From assembly GCA_021162545.1 (NCBI GenBank), contig JAGGYM010000036.1, positions 1 to 38,970 of the forward strand: a stretch of 38,970 nucleotides of DNA, written 5' to 3'. The DNA comes from Dehalococcoidia bacterium (lineage in GTDB: Bacteria > Chloroflexota > Dehalococcoidia > GIF9 > AB-539-J10). Below are positions 36,533 through 38,970 of the stretch, piece by piece (the stretch's first letter is position 1; each line of letters starts with the position of its first letter). Below the pieces are notes generated by a model. It worked only from the letters and a program-made list of their open reading frames with translations, was not told the origin of the DNA and ran no database searches. Both the position numbers and the translations under genes were made by a program.

Positions 36533-37975
36533 ATGAAAGATAAGCTGGATGGCGTTACCGTCTGCGTGGTGGGGCTGGGCTATGTCGGCCTGCCCCTGGC
36601 AGAGGCCTTTGCCGAACACTTCAAGGTCATCGGCTTCGACACCAACCCTGCCGTCATTGCGAGGAGCGCAACAGAGCGAAGCGACGCGGCAATCTCTCGC
36701 CCCTCGACCAACCTGGCTTTCACCTCCAACGCTGAAGATATAAGACAGGCCGACTTCGTTATCATCGCCGTTCCCACGCCGGTAACCAAATCCAGGGAGC
36801 CGGACCTCTCCTGCGTCAAGAGCGCCGCCGGGACTATCGGACAGAACATGAAGGAAGGCTCCGTCGTCATACTGGAATCCACGGTTTACCCCGGCGTCAC
36901 CGAAGAGGTAGTAAAGCCCATTCTGGAGAAGGAATCGGGCCTCAAGTGCGGCCAGGACTTCAAAGTTGCCTACTCTCCCGAAAGGATAAACCCCGGCGAT
37001 GAAGCTCATGCCATCGGCAGGATAACCAAGGTGGTCGCCGGCATGGACGAGGAAACAACAGGCCTCGTGGCTGAGCTCTATGGCAGAGTCACCGCCAGAA
37101 CTTTCAAGGCCAGAGATATAAAGACCGCCGAGGCCGCCAAGGTGATAGAAAACGTGCAGCGCGATTTGAACATCGCCCTGATGAACGAGCTTTCGCTCAT
37201 CTTCGAAAAGATGGGACTCTGCACAAAAGATGTCCTTGATGCCGCTGCCACCAAGTGGAACTTCCACAGGTATTCACCCGGCCTTGTCGGCGGGCACTGT
37301 ATCCCCGTTGACCCCTACTACCTGGTGTACAAGGCCAAAGAGCTGGGCCACCACCCGCAGGTAATCCTGGCGGGCAGGGCCACGAATGACTACATGCCCA
37401 AACACGTGGCTGAGATGACCATCAAGGCATTGAACGACGTCGGCAAGGTGATAAAAGGCTCGAAAGTTCTCATCATGGGCCTGACTTACAAGGAGAACGT
37501 GGCCGACACCAGGGAGACTCCGGTGAAGGGCATCATCAGGGAACTCAAGGAGTATGGCGTCGATATATACGGCTGCGACCCCCTGCTGGATAACATTGAG
37601 AGCGAATTCGGCATCACTCCCTATGACTTTGGGCTCCTGCCCGCCGGCTCTTTTTCTGTCATTGCGAGAGGCGAAGCCCCGCGGCAATCTGAGGAGGCGT
37701 GGTCATTGCGAGCGAAGCGTGGCAATCTGGAGAGGCATGGTCACCGCGAGGAGAAGCCGAAGCTGCGAGCCGAAGGCGTGGCAGGCAGCAACGAAGCGAT
37801 CTCAACAAGCCGTCTCGACGCGGTAATCCTGGCTGTCGCCCACGACGTCTTCAAGGAAATAACGCTGGACGATATCAAAGACATCATGAAAGGCAATCCC
37901 ATCCTGATAGACATACGCGGCTTCTTCAACCCCGCCGCAGCGGAGGAGCATGGATTTCACTACCGGAGCTTATGA
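36533..37975 (+). CDS. wecC: UDP-N-acetyl-D-mannosamine dehydrogenase-like nucleotide-sugar dehydrogenase with two in-frame repeat-derived segments
   Basis: 'VCVVGLGYVGLPLAEAFAEHF', 'ESTVYPGVTEEV', 'YSPERINPGDEAH', 'GLVGGHCIPVDPYYL', 'LGLTYKENVADTRETP'; foreign-looking 'VIARSATERSDAAIS' and 'SVIARGEAPRQSEEAWSLRAKRGNLERH...'. Confidence 0.92.
   Translation: MKDKLDGVTVCVVGLGYVGLPLAEAFAEHFKVIGFDTNPAVIARSATERSDAAISRPSTNLAFTSNAEDIRQADFVIIAVPTPVTKSREPDLSCVKSAAGTIGQNMKEGSVVILESTVYPGVTEEVVKPILEKESGLKCGQDFKVAYSPERINPGDEAHAIGRITKVVAGMDEETTGLVAELYGRVTARTFKARDIKTAEAAKVIENVQRDLNIALMNELSLIFEKMGLCTKDVLDAAATKWNFHRYSPGLVGGHCIPVDPYYLVYKAKELGHHPQVILAGRATNDYMPKHVAEMTIKALNDVGKVIKGSKVLIMGLTYKENVADTRETPVKGIIRELKEYGVDIYGCDPLLDNIESEFGITPYDFGLLPAGSFSVIARGEAPRQSEEAWSLRAKRGNLERHGHREEKPKLRAEGVAGSNEAISTSRLDAVILAVAHDVFKEITLDDIKDIMKGNPILIDIRGFFNPAAAEEHGFHYRSL
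36653..36697 (+). repeat. Dispersed repeat copy inside wecC (first, N-terminal)
   Basis: gtcattgcgaggagcgcaacagagcgaagcgacgcggcaatctct, read in frame as VIARSATERSDAAIS. Confidence 0.87.
37658..37806 (+). repeat. Tandem dispersed-repeat copies inside wecC (second, C-terminal)
   Basis: Units starting gtcattgcgagaggcg (37658), gtcattgcgagcgaagcgtggcaatctgg (37702) and gtcaccgcgaggagaagccgaag (~37739). Confidence 0.87.
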
Positions 37976-38046
37976 ACCAGGAGAATATGGTGTTAGAATA
38001 AGATAGATATCAGAAATACAGCTTTCTAAGGGAGGTGGTTCGGTAC

Positions 38047-38162
38047 ATGCCCAGGGTAGAATTAGAGTTAAGAGTAGAACAAATAGCTAAAATGCTGGAA
38101 GCACTTAGCCCTCAGGAACTAGAGAAAGACTCTACGAAGCTTTGAAACGACGGGCTAAGTAA
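38047..38162 (+). pseudogene. Small antitoxin-like gene remnant, frameshifted
   Basis: 'MPRVELELRVEQIAKMLEALSPQELEK' followed in another frame by 'LYEALKRRAK*'. Confidence 0.5.
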
Positions 38163-38200
38163 CTATAGAAACCTTATTGATGGGAAGGGGCCCTTAACAG

Positions 38201-38265
38201 GCAGGTAAGCGAGAGAAGGATTTGTTACCTGCTTTTATGAGAGGCTGGCAAGCGGTAGTTGCCAG
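38201..38265 (+). terminator. Two hairpins between the wecC and wecB regions
   Basis: GCAGGTAA...TTACCTGC followed by TTTT (38201-38236), then CTGGCAA-gcggtag-TTGCCAG (38245-38265). Confidence 0.45.
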
Positions 38266-38316
38266 AGCAATAACAAAGTGGAATTTCTTCAGGACGGATG
38301 ACCGGAGACTAACGCA

Positions 38317-38970
38317 GTGAAGATAATCAGCGTTGTCGGTGCCAGGCCCAATTTCATGAAGATTGCCCCGCTGATACGGGCGATACAAAAACACAACGAA
38401 GAAGTTGCAACTACCGGCTCAAGGCACATTGACCATCTCCTCGTCCACACCGGCCAGCACTATGACTACGAGATGTCCCAGGTCTTCTTCCAGGACCTGG
38501 AAATCCCCGTGCCCGACTTCCACCTCGACGTCGGCTCGGGAACTCATGCCGAGCAGACGGGCAAGGTCATGATTGAATTCGAGAAGCTGCTTTTCCAGGA
38601 AAAGCCCGACCTCGTGGTCGTGGTAGGCGATGTCAATTCCACCATAGCGGCTGCCCTGGCAGCGGTGAAGGTCCATATCCCCACAGCTCACGTCGAGGCA
38701 GGGCTCAGGTCTTTTGACAGGGCCATGCCCGAGGAGATAAACCGGCTCCTCACCGATGTCATCTCCGATTACCTGTTCACTCCTTCCCCCGACGCGAATG
38801 AGAACCTGCTTCGAGAGGGCATCCCCAAAGAGAAGATTTTTCTGGTCGGAGACGTGATGGTGGATAGCCTGCTGTACAACAGGGCCAGGGCTGGAAAATC
38901 CGACATATTGCAAAGGTTGGGCCTGGCAGGGAGCGGCGAATCAGCAACCGCTCCCTACGCACTATTGACC
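38317..38970 (+). CDS. wecB: UDP-N-acetylglucosamine 2-epimerase (truncated by window end)
   Basis: My translation from GTG: 'VKIISVVGARPNFMKIAPLIRAI...LLVHTGQHYDYEMSQVFFQDLEIP...VVVVGDVNSTIAAALAAVKVHIPTAHVEAGLRSFDRAMPEEINRLLTDVISDYLFTPS', no stop before the window end; not in the ORF track. Confidence 0.95.
   Translation, partial: MKIISVVGARPNFMKIAPLIRAIQKHNEEVATTGSRHIDHLLVHTGQHYDYEMSQVFFQDLEIPVPDFHLDVGSGTHAEQTGKVMIEFEKLLFQEKPDLVVVVGDVNSTIAAALAAVKVHIPTAHVEAGLRSFDRAMPEEINRLLTDVISDYLFTPSPDANENLLREGIPKEKIFLVGDVMVDSLLYNRARAGKSDILQRLGLAGSGESATAPYALLT

Noticed and set aside
36461-37267. 268-aa minus-strand ORF antisense to wecC
   Set aside because: Antisense to a well-supported dehydrogenase; no motifs.
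1-38970. tRNA/rRNA genes, intact transposases or prophage genes
   Set aside because: No T-loop-like GGTTCRAATCC context with cloverleaf, no rRNA motifs, and no transposase or integrase ORFs seen on reading all frames.

Overview
The window looks like a chromosomal segment from a Chloroflexota/Dehalococcoidia-like bacterium; that taxonomic guess is inference from gene content only. It contains, on the minus strand, a partial histidine operon (hisZ-hisG-hisD-hisC-hisB) next to a VapBC-like toxin-antitoxin (TA) pair. On the plus strand are an NfeD/stomatin operon, a flavodoxin-like reductase, a RimI-like acetyltransferase, hemW and lepA, with pyrD on the minus strand. Further right are azlCD, RRM and zinc-ribbon proteins, rnhA, a NifX-like/Fur/TDT-transporter cluster, trxB-trxA, DUF1638 and DUF1847 proteins, a beta-CASP hydrolase, a LOG protein, a chagasin-like inhibitor beside a repeat lipoprotein, xth, and ccdA-tlpA. 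The right end carries a nucleotide-sugar locus (epimerase, wecC, wecB) interrupted by decayed TA genes. The most notable observations are: (1) a dispersed 'GTCATTGCGAGGAGC...GTGGCAATCTC' repeat family, present between genes and also inserted in frame at two separate places inside wecC; (2) a tandem-duplicated, fused HisG whose two halves have degenerated in complementary motifs; (3) a RelE-type toxin gene broken by an exact 7-bp tandem duplication, beside further TA debris; (4) a lipoprotein with five ~87-aa repeats directly downstream of a chagasin-like lipoprotein; and (5) several hairpins and promoter/operator-like elements. No rRNA, tRNA, CRISPR array or intact transposase was seen.
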